From Quillaja saponaria (lineage: Eukaryota > Streptophyta > Magnoliopsida > Fabales > Quillajaceae): 64,000 nt of DNA. The position numbers were made by a program, and so were the translations under genes. This document shows positions 11,834 through 25,000 of the stretch, piece after piece. Numbering within the stretch: the stretch's first letter is position 1; the number at the start of each line of letters is the position of its first letter. The DNA lies in the NCBI GenBank assembly GCA_029379385.1, contig CM055615.1, positions 4,650,001 through 4,714,000 on the forward strand, written 5' to 3'. The notes beneath the pieces are model-generated. The model was not told the origin of the DNA, did no database searches, and saw only the letters and a list, made by a program, of their open reading frames with translations.

Positions 11834-14800
11834 TGTCATAACCCGATATCAAAAAATTGAGTTTTACACATAATATGTAAATTGTAGTTATAAAAAAAAT
11901 AAAAATAAGTCAACAAATTAATAACAATACAATTGAACATGTTATAACTTGATATTTAATGTTTAGTGTAACAACGTTAAGTCTAAGGTAGCGTAAAATT
12001 TTTAATTATAAAGAAAAAAAATAAATACCGATGTGTATGTTTAGAAGTGAAGGTAAATAGCATGAGCGTAAAAAGGAATTGAATCAATAAATATCATGAA
12101 TTAAGTAAATAAATATATATGTCAATAAATATATATATAAGTACAAAACTAAGGATTTATATACACCACATGTTTTAATTACATAACTTTTTTAACTTGG
12201 ATTTCTTTTATTTCTTTTCCTTCTCTTGTTCTTTATCCTTGGCCAACTTCCCCTGTGCCTAGATCCTTATAACTCCCTTCCTTCTATTCCTTTCTCTTTT
12301 GGCCGATTCTCTTTCTAGTTTTGTTCTACTGCCTTTGCTTCCTTTTATTCCCTTTGCTTCCCTTCTTTTTAGATGCTTCAACCTGTGAGTGTTACAATTC
12401 TTGTAGCAGAGTTTTTCATCTCCTCCAAGCCTCCCTCTTTAAGGTCATGGAGAACTCAAAGAGAGGTATTGAAAAGCTAGTTGTTCAGCTCATTTCTAGC
12501 AATTGCTTGTTTTCCCTTTTTTTTCTCATTAACCGATGCTATTTAGAAGAGTAGTGGCTATAGTTATCTATTCTCCTTAGCTAGCCTGTTCTCTTCACAC
12601 AAACAACAGCTGAAAAGCAAAGGGGACGACAGTAGGCCACACTTTCTTCCTCTGGTTATAAGCTATCCTTGGTCTGGTGTTGGCAGCCACCCTTGAAGGT
12701 GGCAACAACTTTAGTTGTTGGAAGCAAGGGTTTCACCAATGGCAGTCAAGGATTCCACCAACTGCAGCCTTGAACTTCTAGTCTAGCCATGTAATTCTCT
12801 TGCCTTTAAACAATGCTTTCCTCCTTACTTGATAATAATTAGATGTAGGGTTTGAGCAGTTATATATAAATGTGTAAGAATGAAAGCTTAAAAGTGCTTA
12901 ATCATCGAATTTTTAGAGTGAACTAATGTTGATTTGTCTTGGTTCAAGCCTTTAAAGTAGCTAAGTTAATTTTAAAGCTAACATTGGAATTGTTAGTATT
13001 GTTGAATTGATGAAATTGGGTTAATTCTTTGGAGGTATGTACATATATATATATATATATACATACATGTGGAGTGAGATTGAGAATGCCTTTAAGGTGT
13101 TTGATAAAATGCTTAAAATGAACTATTTATAATTATGAGTAAAACTTAGTAGAGTTAATTCTTGATTGTTAATTGTTATTAGAATTGGGCAAAAAAACGT
13201 TCATGAACAAACAGTAAAGAATTATTGGTTAATGTTGTCATTTAAGGATTTTATGAAAGTGAGTTGTAAGTATGATGAACAAAGGGTGGTTGTTGTGGAT
13301 AAAGTATTGAAATTGGGAGTTAATTGGTTACTGAAAAGGTGCAGTGCCAGATTTTATAAGTTAGAAAAATTAGATATTTCGAGTGTCTTATGGAATGAAT
13401 TAGTTTTAAGTGTTCTAAATATAAAGTGTTGCTTATTGTCTTCACATAATATCTGAAAATTTTTGTAACTTGATTCGAAATATATTTATCATTAAAACTA
13501 TTGGACTGCAACTAGGTTCATGTAAGATTTTAAGTGAACTTCAGTTAGTCCAGAGGATTTTGTCGGGTGTTGTGGTTTGAATTAGCATAAGACCCTTGAA
13601 TTAGAATTGTTCCTAAAATATTAAGGGACAAATATGCATCTTGGAAGGTTTTAATTTCCTATAGTGTGTATTTTGAAGGTGTTGGAAGTCATTCTTATGA
13701 TTTTTGAGCCTTGACTATACCTATTTTAACGTAACTGATGTTAAAGGGGCCTTAAGGATGATTTAAGAGTGGAGTATTGAAGATGAAATGTTCTAACATC
13801 TTGATAAACTATACTGGAAGGTTTCATAAATTAATTCCCAAGTATGATAATTTTATGAGCATTAGAATCCAATTCTAGTAACCAGAAATTGGTTTATGCC
13901 CTGTTTGTGTACGTGTAGGATTTTAGTGTATTCAAAGCTAATTTTAGGAGAAGTTTCTTAATAATAAAGATAGCTAACTTCATGAATATAATAATTGAAC
14001 TTGGTCTTATTGAATTTGGTTAAGTATGTAAGTTAAAATCACAAATATTTCCAAAGTGGTTATGCAAATGTCTAAGGGGAGTTAATTTTAAATAAAATAC
14101 ATGAAACTTAGTATCTATGAATTTTCGCAATTAAAAGGCTATAACCTATAAAATGGACAAAGTAAGTAATACTGGGAAAATCAGTAAACTCAAGAGAGAG
14201 TGACAAGTAAAATAGTAAACAGTGAATGGATAATGTTACCTTTTGGTTGCTAGATTAAAATGTGTATTTGTTATGTATAATTGAATAGATATATGTTTTA
14301 CGGAAGCATAAACATGTGTAGTATTTAATTGAGTTATTTGAATTATGCTTGACTTGTAATTTTGTTTGTGTTTGATAAAGGCCAATAAAAATGTTTTCTT
14401 CACGAAATGGTTTTTACTTCCAAAATAGAAATTAGGTGCACCTAGGATATTCTGAGCTTGAGAAGTGTTTTAAAATATGTAAGTGCTCAGCCCCGGTGGG
14501 ATGTTTTATATACAGGGAATATATTTGGTGTGTAGGCAAAAAAAATGCCCAGGGGGAAGATATATGGTGTGCGGGGCTAAGTTTCTCTATTGACCCTTTG
14601 TATGCTTTGATTGTTTTAATTAATTTGATTTGATTATACAGAGTACTATTTAAATTGGGCTTATTTAATTTTATGTTTTATATGCGTATGTGTAATTCTT
14701 AGTTGTTTTAAAATTTATTATATGTTGATATTAATTGATTATGCATTATATACACGTGTAGAGTGATGCTGATACCTTTTGAGTACATTTTTCACTCACT

Positions 14801-15321
14801 GAGTCTATAGGACTCACCACACTCTTGTTGATATTTTTTGGTAATAGGATTTTTGTATATATCATTGACAAACTCGTGACCTGCCAATAGAGTGCATCAA
14901 GGTATTTCTTCGAGATCTTATACTTGAGGCCAAAAGATGAAAAAATTTGCGTCACAATTAGGGTGTTGGGTTATTATAATTTGTTTGTATAAAAGTCAAT
15001 TTGTTGCTATTTATGATATTAACGGAGTGAAGCTTCTTGGTTATATTGTTTTTGTTGTTACGTAGTTGAATATAACCAAAAAATTGTATGTTTGTATTTT
15101 GAGCATGTTCCATATTACAGGGAATCTTTGCCAAAAATTTTATTAAATTGTTATATGTTTCAGTAAATAAACTTTTGTAGGTAAAATTGTGTTTTCTAAA
15201 ATTTACTTTTATGCATTGGTTTAGTCAAGAGTCATATTTGTTTATTTATTTTAGAGTCAGGGTAACAAAGGGTTGGTTACCCAATCCTCCGTCCAATCAT
15301 GCCTCCGTGAAAGGTGTGACA
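11834..15321. mobile_element. Probable solo LTR of a long-LTR retrotransposon (copy 2)
   Basis: Begins TGTCATAACCC and ends GGTGTGACA, that is TG...CA with a short inverted TGTCA/TGACA. The five bases TTAAA flank both ends (11829-11833 and 15322-15326), as expected for LTR-retrotransposon insertion. No gag or pol motifs occur in its 3,488 bp, so it is best read as a solo LTR. The interior matches the copies at 9260 and 17088 in the opposite direction, for example the GTGCTCAGCCCCGGTGGG box near 14486. It holds a (TA)n tract near 13040. Several short open frames inside (for example 12321-12554 and 13166-13456) have no recognisable product. Confidence 0.75.
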
Positions 15322-15715
15322 TTAAAAATTAGCTTCACATAATAAATGTGCAATCATTTAAGATGCTTATGTATCTATTGTGATTACTACATTACGACGA
15401 GACTAATAATTTATGTAGATTAAAAAGTCACTGAAGAGAGTACATGGATTTTGTTGATTTATGGGCGGGCATGAATTTTGTACTAAGAGTTTGTTAATTA
15501 AAATTTAGTTTTAATTGATAAATGTGACTTTAAGATAATAGTTACGTATCTATTACATGGAATAATTTATGTATTAATTAGTTTTTAGTCCAAATTTAAT
15601 TTTATTATTGTTATTATTTATTTTTATCTAACATATTTTCATAACACTTAATTACTTATACACTTTTTTTTAATACGATTATGAATTATTGTTGTCTATC
15701 TTAATTGTAAAAAAG
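15322..15715. other. Short AT-rich spacer, nothing recognised
   Basis: Lies between the solo LTR and the minisatellite. I find no exon, RNA gene or element end. Confidence 0.4.
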
Positions 15716-16225
15716 ATAAAAGTGATGAATAATGTTTACATGTTCTTAAGCATTGTTGAAAGCATGAAAATATTAATAATCATCATAACTATATCTATCT
15801 TAATTGTAAAACAGATTATGCATGAAGTTATATGTGTTCTTTAGCATTGTTAGAGGCATGAAAATATTAATAATCGTCACAACTACGTAGCTTAATTGTA
15901 AAAAAAATGAAAGTGATGTGTAATGTTTACGTGTTTTTAAGCATTGTTAGAACTTAGAAGCGTGAAAATATTAGTAATTGTCACAAATATTTATCTTAAT
16001 TAAGTAAAAAAAAAATTTGAAAACTAAAAGTGATGAATAATGTTTACGTGTTCTTAAGCATTGTTAGAAGTAATAAAATATTAATAAGAATCACAACAAT
16101 CTATCTTAATTGCAACAAAAATATAAAAGTAATGCATAATATTTATATATTCTTAAGCATAGTTAGAAGTGTGAAAATATTAATAACCGTCACAGTTGTC
16201 TATTTTGATTGTAAAAAACACAAAA
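15716..16225. repeat. Minisatellite with about 100-bp units
   Basis: Five units start near 15720, 15811, 15911, 16028 and 16128. Each has AGTGATGAATAATGTTTAC or a variant, then TTCTTAAGCATTGTTAGAAG, then GAAAATATTAATAATCGTCA, then TCTTAATTGTAAAA. Copies differ by point changes and small indels. The open frames inside are by-products of the repeat. Confidence 0.85.
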
Positions 16226-16389
16226 ATAAATAAATAGAAAGATGAAAAGATGCATAATTTTAACTCTTGAAGTGTAATTTACATAAAAGAAATGAATGCT
16301 TCTGTTTAATAAGGCAAGGTTAGTGGGCCTTTGATCTAAATACTCAAAATTTCAAACTCTCTAGACTTATAAAATATAAAATAAAGTTA

Positions 16390-17075
16390 ATTGTATTTTA
16401 CCCTCATGAATTTGCAATAATCTATATAAACTATCAAATTAAGCACAATCCTCTCATTTGAGTTATATTAACAAATAACCACCACTCATCTAAATTAGTC
16501 ATTAAGTCTAACAAATTAACACATAAAAGATTAAATTACTCTCATTATAAGTTTTTTAGTTTTATATTTTCTCCTTTTTACATCTTTTTCTTTTCATTTT
16601 CTATGAAACTAAAATCTTTATATTGATTCAATTTTATCACACAAATAATATTTTAATCATTCATAATTTTTACTTACTTGATATAATATTTAAATTATTA
16701 ATAGATTTATTGATATTAATTTTCTCATTTATAGAAATTATACAAATGGTTATAATTTGCGATTTGATGATAATGTTTTCATCAAAACTTGTATTTTCTT
16801 ATTATTGTATTACATATTAAAGAATATACTAAAATTGAATAAATATACAGATTTTAATTGCTAGAAAAAAAGATGAAAGAATAAACAAGAGATAAAATGT
16901 AAAAAGTATAAAAAATAAAATAAAATAAAAAAACTTATAATAAGGATAATTTAACCTTTTCTAAGTTAATTTGTTAAATTTCATGAATAGTTTTGATGAT
17001 TAGAGGTTATTTGCTAATTATGACCCAAATAAGGGATTATGTGCCTTAATTTGATAGTTCATGAAAATTAATACA
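16390..17075. mobile_element. Foldback (long inverted repeat) element
   Basis: The left arm (about 16430-16565) has CTATCAAATTAAGCACAATC, AACAAATAACC, TAACAAATTAACA and TTATAAGTTTTTTAG. All return inverted and in reverse order in the right arm (about 16925-17070): AAAAAAACTTATAA, TTAATTTGTTA, GGTTATTTGCT and GTGCCTTAATTTGATAG. The middle is AT-rich and non-coding. It is non-autonomous, and I did not pin down a target duplication. Confidence 0.75.
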
Positions 17076-17087
17076 AAATAAGAAATA

Positions 17088-19497
17088 TGTCACACCCTTG
17101 TAAGAAGGTATGACTGGCCGAAAAAATAGATAATCAAATCTCTGTAACCCTGACTTCAAATCAAATAAGCACATATGACCATTGACCACTTATAGTTAAA
17201 AATGAAAGTTTTATTGAGCTAAGTTAAAGTCAAAGACTTATTTATCAAACACATGACACTTTATATACAAATTTTGATAGAAGTTCCCCGTAAAATGGAA
17301 TATGCATGATAATATAAACATATATAATATAGTTACAATCAACCAGCCAACAACAGTAACATTATACCCATAGGAGCTCTACTCCATTCATCTCATAAGC
17401 AGCAACAGTTAAACTACTATACAAAACAAAACATGAAAACTCAAAGCCTAATGTGACTGCAAACTTTGTCCTTTGGCTTCAAGTGTGCTATATGGGATGA
17501 ATATCTTGCCGCAATACCATCAGTAAGTCACAAATCTCCATGTGACAAACACTGATCTCCTTATACTAAAAAAAGAACAAATTGAGAGTAAGTCAAAAAA
17601 ACTCAATGAGAAAAAAATATATATATATATGTACCCTAAGGGTACTAGCATCAACCAAGGCATGAATAGTTCATATATGTTAAATAATTTCATGTAAACT
17701 ATTCTCATATTGCAATTCAATATTATACGTAAGTAAATTTGAATAACATAAAATTAAACAAATACTATTTATACAATACACATGATACACAAATTAATCA
17801 AAACATTTAAAGCATACAAATCAAGCAATTCAAAACCAATTGAAGTAACTCAGCACCCGCACACCATTTATCCTCCCACCGTATAATTTTTGCACTTGCA
17901 CACCAAATATATGCTCCATATATATCCATCCCCAAGGCTGAGTTACTCGAACATTTTAAATCACATATCAAATTAAAATATTATAGGTGCACACGGATTC
18001 TATTTCAAATGTAAAAATCATTTCATATAAAAAATTATTTTTTATTGACCCTTATTAATCACAAACAAATTCACATGTCGAGCATAATTCAAATAACTCA
18101 ATTAAACAATACACATTTTTATCCTTCCATATAAACACATCTATTCAAATACACATAACAATTATACATATTAATATAGCAACCAAATAATATGTTATCC
18201 ACTCACAAAGTTTACGGATTCGGTTCGCCATTCCTTCTAGAATGCGAAGGTGTCGATATATTCTCAACACGATCTGGAGTAGAAAAACATAAATTCAAAC
18301 ATTGCTTAGTCTATAAGTTCTATAATTATAATTTTCTACTTAACTTTTTGATTAATGAATCCTACGTGATTCAACTTCTATGCATATATTAACATTTAAT
18401 TTCTCTTAAACCTTTTGTCAAATACTTTGAAGGTGTATTTAGTTTCCACTAGTGTATATGTATTTATGTATATGCATATACCAAGAAACTCAACACAATC
18501 CTTCAATTCCATATTATACATATTCCAAATATGGAATTTCAATTAAAACAATTATTTAAAATTCAATAAATTTAAGGCATACAAGTCCTAAATTAACATA
18601 TTTGAATCCTAAACTTCCAATTTCAATAAGTATATATAATTACTACCTTATATATTCATTGTTAGTAAACTTTGATTTACAATTAATAACTCTCATAACC
18701 TCCTTATATTCAAGTTTTAAACAAGACCTTAAGTATTTCATCTAAACTAACCTAACTTACTTCACCTTCAAGCTCTAGTTTTCATCATCAAAACCACTAA
18801 CTTCACACTCCTAACTAAACTTAAGAGTTCAAATTTTTTTTCCTAAGGAACACTTAATTTACACTCTTCCAAACTCCTTCAATAAGCTCATAGCATAAGA
18901 AAAATTCTTGCTCCTTTTTCCCTCTTGCTACCCCACCTTCAAAAAGTCTAAATCACCCTCAAAATCAACTTTTAAAGTCAGCCATGGAGGAGAACAAGAA
19001 TGATCAAGCTGTTGTCCTAAAACAAGGAACAACAGCTTGTACAAGGTTGCCACAACACTGTTTTAGCTACACACACACAACTACAAGTCACACACACACT
19101 ACTCGATTTAGCCAAAACTAACAAGTCAAGAGGAAGGCCATATCTCTCGGCCACACAAAGGGATATGTAGCAAAACAGAGGTGGCCACATTAAAGGAAAA
19201 ACTGTCACTGCTAAAACTTGCAAGAAGGAACAAAGTAGGCTACGACAAAGGTGAAAATTCAAGGGACAAGCTACCAAGTTGATATGCCTTCAAGGGTTTT
19301 TTTTCATAGAGTTGAAAACAGGGGATGAATGATAAAATAAGAGCAAGGCACGATAGAGAAATGGGAAAGGGAAGAAAGCAAGGTCGATACTAAAAGGAAA
19401 ATGAGAGAAAGAAAAAAAATATATAAATTTTTTTTAAGTCAAAGTCTTACTTTGGTTTTGGGTTTGTATTTATTTTCAATTTATAATTATATATACA
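17088..19497. mobile_element. Truncated TGTCACACC long-LTR copy (copy 3)
   Basis: Starts TGTCACACCCTTG and runs in the opposite direction to copy 2. Shared landmarks are the start block (to about 17490) and the box near 17850-17950, which holds CTCAGCACCCGCACACCA and GGCTGAGTTACTC and is the inverse of 14486-14585 in copy 2. The opposite end (expected ...GGGTTATGACA) is absent: similarity stops where the Helitron-like palindrome begins at 19498. Open frames within it are not recognisable genes. Confidence 0.7.
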
Positions 19498-19976
19498 CTG
19501 GCATCCTCGCACGCACTCTTACACGTGCTCAGATACTTTTTATTTTTAGGAAAAACGTTGTGCGAGGATGCTTTTATGTTTTTAAGGGAATGGTGTAAAA
19601 TTCTTTCTGGCTCATACTTTTGTACCAGATTATCAAGTTTTCTCATAACGTATTTCTCTATAAGGGACATACTCCTCTATAAGGGTATAAGTTTTTTATA
19701 CTCACAGGTGTCCTCCATTAATGTATAAAATTCTAAAGATGGCAAACTATTCATGTAACGGACACTATTATATAAATAATGAAAAATTTGTCATCTCTAG
19801 AATTTTACACGTTAATAGAGGATGCCCGTGAGTATGAAAAACTTATCCTTATAGAGGAATACATTCTGAAAAAACTTGATAATATGGTACAAAAGTATGT
19901 GCCAGAAAGAAATTTACATCATTCCCCTAAAAAAGAAAAAGTATCAGAGTGCGTGCGAGGATGCTAGTATAAAAAT
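19498..19976. mobile_element. Palindromic element with Helitron-like 3' ends facing outward
   Basis: Two arms of about 200-240 bp are inverted copies around a centre near 19755. Each outer end carries AGTGCGTGCGAGGATGCNAG followed by T (left end on the minus strand, right end on the plus strand). In the left arm a GC-rich stem (GCACG...CGTGC) stops 11 bases before the end. A hairpin 10-12 bases before CTRR, with T as the next host base, is the signature of a Helitron 3' end. The right arm has lost 14 bases of the stem. Short CTCTATAA boxes inside resemble ends of plant pogo-like MITEs, but this is weak. Confidence 0.65.
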
Positions 19977-19989
19977 TAAAAAAAAAAAC

Positions 19990-20058
19990 TTTAAAGTGTT
20001 TTTTTCTACAAAATAAAAAGCATCTTAGCACGCACAAGAGCGCTTGCAAGGATACTAG
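19990..20058 (+). mobile_element. Third Helitron-like 3' terminus
   Basis: About 50 bases ending GCTTGCAAGGATACTAG, followed by T, align with the outer end of the left palindrome arm: AAAATAAAAAG, then AGCACGC..., then AAGAG, then the GGAT-CTAG end. The 3' tetranucleotide is the canonical CTAG. The stem is partly decayed. Confidence 0.55.
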
Positions 20059-22040
20059 TATCATAATACTTTATATTCTATTAAAAAAATAAATAGAAAA
20101 AACATCTTTTCGATTTTATGCAATCATTTTTTTCAAAAGAGATTTTTATTTTTATTTTGGTCTTTGTCTGTCATTTACAGTTCTGAATGTTCTGCCATGC
20201 ACCTATATAAAAAAAATTAAATAAAATTGTTACCATAAAATATTTTAAGCAATGTATGCTTTCCTATATAATATAATTAGTTCACCTTGTGATTATAAGG
20301 TTTAGCTCTTTATACATCTCTCTATTAATAAACTCTTGACACTTGAAAAACTACATAAATATATAAAGGTGATAAAATGTTATGTGTTTAATATGTTATG
20401 TGATTTAAATATAAAATAAATCAGCACTGATAAATTATTATGTAAGGTACCTGAAAGGTACAAATTTCCTCTTAAACGATCTTCTTGTGCCTGCGTATAA
20501 ATAAATATTATTATTAGTTTGTGTGCAAACCCTTACGATATGAATATAGTTACAACTTATAAGCATACCTTTTGCATTCATCTTCTTTCAACTGTACTAA
20601 TATTGATTTTCTGTTCAGTCACGTTTAAAGTGCTATATGATGGTGATAAACTTAACTATTATAAATCATCTTAACCTTACCTGTTTTGTTTAAGCCAAGG
20701 CCTTTGCAATGCATACTTGCAGTAGTTTATCCCAATCCGCAGACAATAATCAATACTATATATATAACAATATGAAATTAAATATTATTAATTAGTTTAT
20801 TAATAATACTTACAGATGTAATATCACAATTAAATGTTGTTGTTACTACTTTCCTGTCAATAACACTTTATAATTGAATTGGATATCCATGTTTATTTTA
20901 GTTGATGATTGAAATATAAATAAGGACATTACCTAATCTTCATTTGACTTTTTAATTCCTTATTAACAATTTTTCATAATTGTCTTGAATCAACTTTAAT
21001 TGAGAATTTCCAACCAAAACTAAATATCTTGAATTGTTGAACCTGTGAAGTGGAAAATTTACTTTGCTAAAAAATATCTATTCATCTATTATAACTAAAA
21101 TAGTTGCAAAATTATAAATTTTACCTTTCTATCCATCACAATGGTTCAAGGAATAAAGACATCATTCTTCCTTACATCCCTTAGATCTTGATCGTCATTT
21201 TGTAACTATGTAAAAAAATTGCACAAAATTTAAAAATAAGTTTAAAATGTACCTAGTAAATTATATAGTAATGTAGTTACTACATTGAGATACTTGATTA
21301 TTAGACTGATCTTTTTTATGCATGCATTTTAACTTTTTATATATATCAAGTATTTCTTGAAAGTCTAAACAAACAAAAAAGATTGAAAATGTAAAAATGT
21401 GTGACAAAAAAAGAACATATGAGAATTATTTATAAGTAAACAATATACATAGAATGTTATAAATTTGTTACCTCTTAATGATCTCATTTGTGAAGTCTTT
21501 TTTTAACAACGGTTGATGTCTTATGCTTGGTAGATAGGTGCATTTCATATGCCAATAGCAATTGTGATTTCTGGCCAAGCATGATATGCTCCATAAACTT
21601 GAATTGAAAATCTCACAATAAAATTTCCTTAACATAATCAATTTTAATAATATTTAACAAATTATTATATCGTAATGGCATATATATCATTCATCATATT
21701 CACATATCTTATTGGCAAATATATAGAAAATTATGTCATAATTGTACGTCTATTTAATGTAACAAAAACATTTAATTGGTAACAATATAAACAACCATGT
21801 ATCAACTTGAAACTATATCCAAACTCATTCATTCTTGTAATACTAAATAAAAAACTAAGATTATATACATCAATGTAACGTCATCAGCATTTTGCACAAG
21901 AAAAATATTTAGACATATCTTTAATTCAATAAACATTATCTTTAATGTATTCACAATGGTAATAGTCATCTGCATTTTGTACTTCACTGAATCCATGCTA
22001 TTTTTATGAGTTCATCACTTCTCGATAAATAACTATTGCA
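20059..22040. other. AT-rich sequence downstream of the Helitron helicase, no clear gene
   Basis: On the minus strand this lies between the helicase C-terminus (about 22040) and the possible Helitron 3' end at 19498. Some minus-strand pieces (near 21130-21200 and 21500-21600) could be remnants of an RPA-like exon that plant Helitrons often carry, but I cannot support this with a clear motif. Confidence 0.35.
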
Positions 22041-25000
22041 TGTGGAAAACGTCATCAGTATCATCTATTTTTTCTTTTTGTACACAAATTTGCGTTGTTG
22101 ACATTGACACTCCTCTTGAAAATGCAACATAAAATTGGCCATGACTAAAAACATGATCTGGAAGAAATATACTAGCATTTGGTAGTATCTATCCATGAGA
22201 TTTATATATAGTTATGGTAAAAGCCAATCTAACAGGAAATTTTTTTCTTGTCATTTGAAAAGGGAGTTTAACACTCTCTAGTGGTTTAAAGGAATTCGAG
22301 AAAGAACACTCTTGTTCCTGCAAATTATCCAGTTAAAACTTCTACATCAATGACATTTTATAGAAAACCAAGACATAGCAATCTTGTGTCATTACATAAA
22401 CCTGCATAGGGTCGATATTTCTTAAAAGCATAATGGGTGCACCCTTCTTCAATCTTAAATATAAGGTGGAAGGTCACCAGGTGATATTGAGTTTAAATAT
22501 TCATGTTGATAAAGATTGTGTGAATCTTCTTCAACTGAATCAAATGAATATAATATAAACTCTTCACTAGAAAATTTGTTGATGATCTTATCATTTAATT
22601 TCTCTATCTCATCATTAGAGAGAGTCAAAATTGCTCGATTACCATATATAAGGGATCATTTATATGTGCATCTAATCTGATATATATCTCATCAATTAAT
22701 TGATAAATTGACTCTTTGCCAACTCATGGTATTACAATTAAAGATGAATTTTTTTTGAAACCCTATTCTATTGGTTACTCCATCCCATCACCAACTCCAA
22801 GAACAAACATAGAGAAAGTTTCATCTGTTCTAGATCTCATATTTTTTATCAATCTCAAAACTTAAAAGTGCTTTCATAAGGGAGATTTTTTTAACGAAGC
22901 ATTCACAGTTTGAGATTTTGTTCCATTGGGCACAACATGCAATATTTGATGAAAATCCCCTCCAAGAATGATTACCTTCCCCCCAAATGGTGAATTGTCA
23001 TCAATAATATCTCTCAAAGTTCTATCCAGAGCTTCAAAAGCATATCGATGGACCATGGGAGCTTCATCCTATATGATAATTAATGTCCTTCAAAGCAATT
23101 CAGCTAAATCTGATTGCTTCTTAATGAAACACGTGGAAGATGCATTAGGATTTAATGATATTTTGAATCTTGAATGTGCAGTTCTTCCACCTGGTATTAT
23201 TGTGATAGCAATACCAGTGGAAGATGCATCAAGATTTAATGATATTTTGAATCCTGAATGTGTAGTTCTTCCACTTGGCATTATTGTGGTTGCTATGCCA
23301 GATGTTTATGTTGCTAATGCAATCATAACTTTATTCCTTAAAGAAGCTAAGATTGCATGATACAAATAGGTATTTCTAGTTCCTCCAGGACCATCAATAA
23401 AAAATATAGCACTTCTATGGTCTTCAACAGCAGATATAACTTGGTCATACACAATTTTTTGACCCTTATTTAAGTTTTCCACTGTATTTATATCTTCTTG
23501 TGGTATTTGGATAGAAAACTCTTCTTGTATCGCTTTAGGGATTTCACTTTCATCATCAGATATCATTGGCAAATCATAGTCAGTAATTTATTTTCCATGT
23601 TGTAGCAATAAGAATTTTAAGTCTCTTAACAACTTATTTTCAACTACAATAGTATTTGTGGTACTTGACGATGGATAATCTTCTATCATGCTTCTATGAA
23701 AGTCATTCCATAATGTACGAACTTCAGATGGTTGACAATATATTAGTATTGTAAAAAACAATATTCTTAAAACATGCGTCATATGAAAAGACACAGCTTC
23801 AAGCAGGCATTGTCTTATGCTACGGTTATTTTCTAATAGCCCATGTTATTATGCAGATTACTTGTAAGAATGGCACAAAGGTTCCCCATAAGTTAGTAAG
23901 TCATATTCCTTGCCCTTCTCTTGTAGAGAAGAAGAACACAGAGAAAAAATATTTTCTCTTTTGATAGTGACACGGAATATATCTAACCTATCACCTTAAA
24001 TCAATTTTTTCTTTTTATCCACTAAAGTACATTATCATCTCATCTATAATACTATGGAAACTCATAATATAAGTATTGTCTTGCTTCATAGAAACTCGAG
24101 TTTCGTTCATCTGCAAGTACATCTGAAATTCTGCACCCTGTAATGTAGCATATTTGTTGCATGTTGGGACAATGAACAGTAAGCCTTTTCACAGATGGAT
24201 ATATTTTACTCATTGAAAACTTATAAATTCTCCATAATGCCTCTGCTGGACAAAGATATCTTGCAAATAACCATTTTTTAATCTCATCAATATCTGATTC
24301 TGAACGTACTTCAATAAAAACATGATATGGGCCTTTGTGAGTATATTTGTACAAATATTTCACACTCTTCACACTGCTACAAATCTCAATATTGATATGA
24401 CAATCATATTCTAGAATAATCCAATGATTATAAGGAACCACCCAACTGTTATCAACGATTACATTTATGCGATGATCAAGTGGAATAGGTCTAAGATCTC
24501 GCCTTTGATAAATTAGGTAAGAATTATTTCCGTACAATGTCACTTAAGCAAATGGCTTTGGATAGTTCCTTTTGCAAGGCCCATTTTTCATACAGAGACA
24601 ACGTGTATTTTGTAGACCACATGGACCATGTATAATTGATTTCAAAACAACATTATATAACTCATGTTGCTCTACTTGATTTGGTATTTCTGCTTTTACA
24701 ACTTTGTCATAATAGTCAGGAATGTTCAACTTATCGTCTTTTCCAAGAATTACCAACATGTGTGCACGATAAAGCCCTTTCTTTTGAAACTCAATCACAT
24801 ATGCATAAGCAATAACTTCTCTTAACACTCCTTTGGTTGCTATATCATCTTTAAAATCATCAAATTTTGAGTGAAAAACTTTTGTAAGCAAATCTGGTCG
24901 ATCTTGAGCCACTTGACTAGTGAGAAGTAAACTTTGTATTTCTTCCTATGCTAGATTGCACGTCATAGTGAGGAATAGATCTGGCTTTCCAAAATTTCTA

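Noticed and set aside
12321..13456. Small plus-strand frames inside the solo LTR
   Set aside because: There are no gag, pol or other recognisable motifs, and frames are not kept in the other LTR copies.
22968..23360. 130-codon plus-strand frame
   Set aside because: It is antisense to the Helitron helicase; its open length results from the 83-bp duplication.
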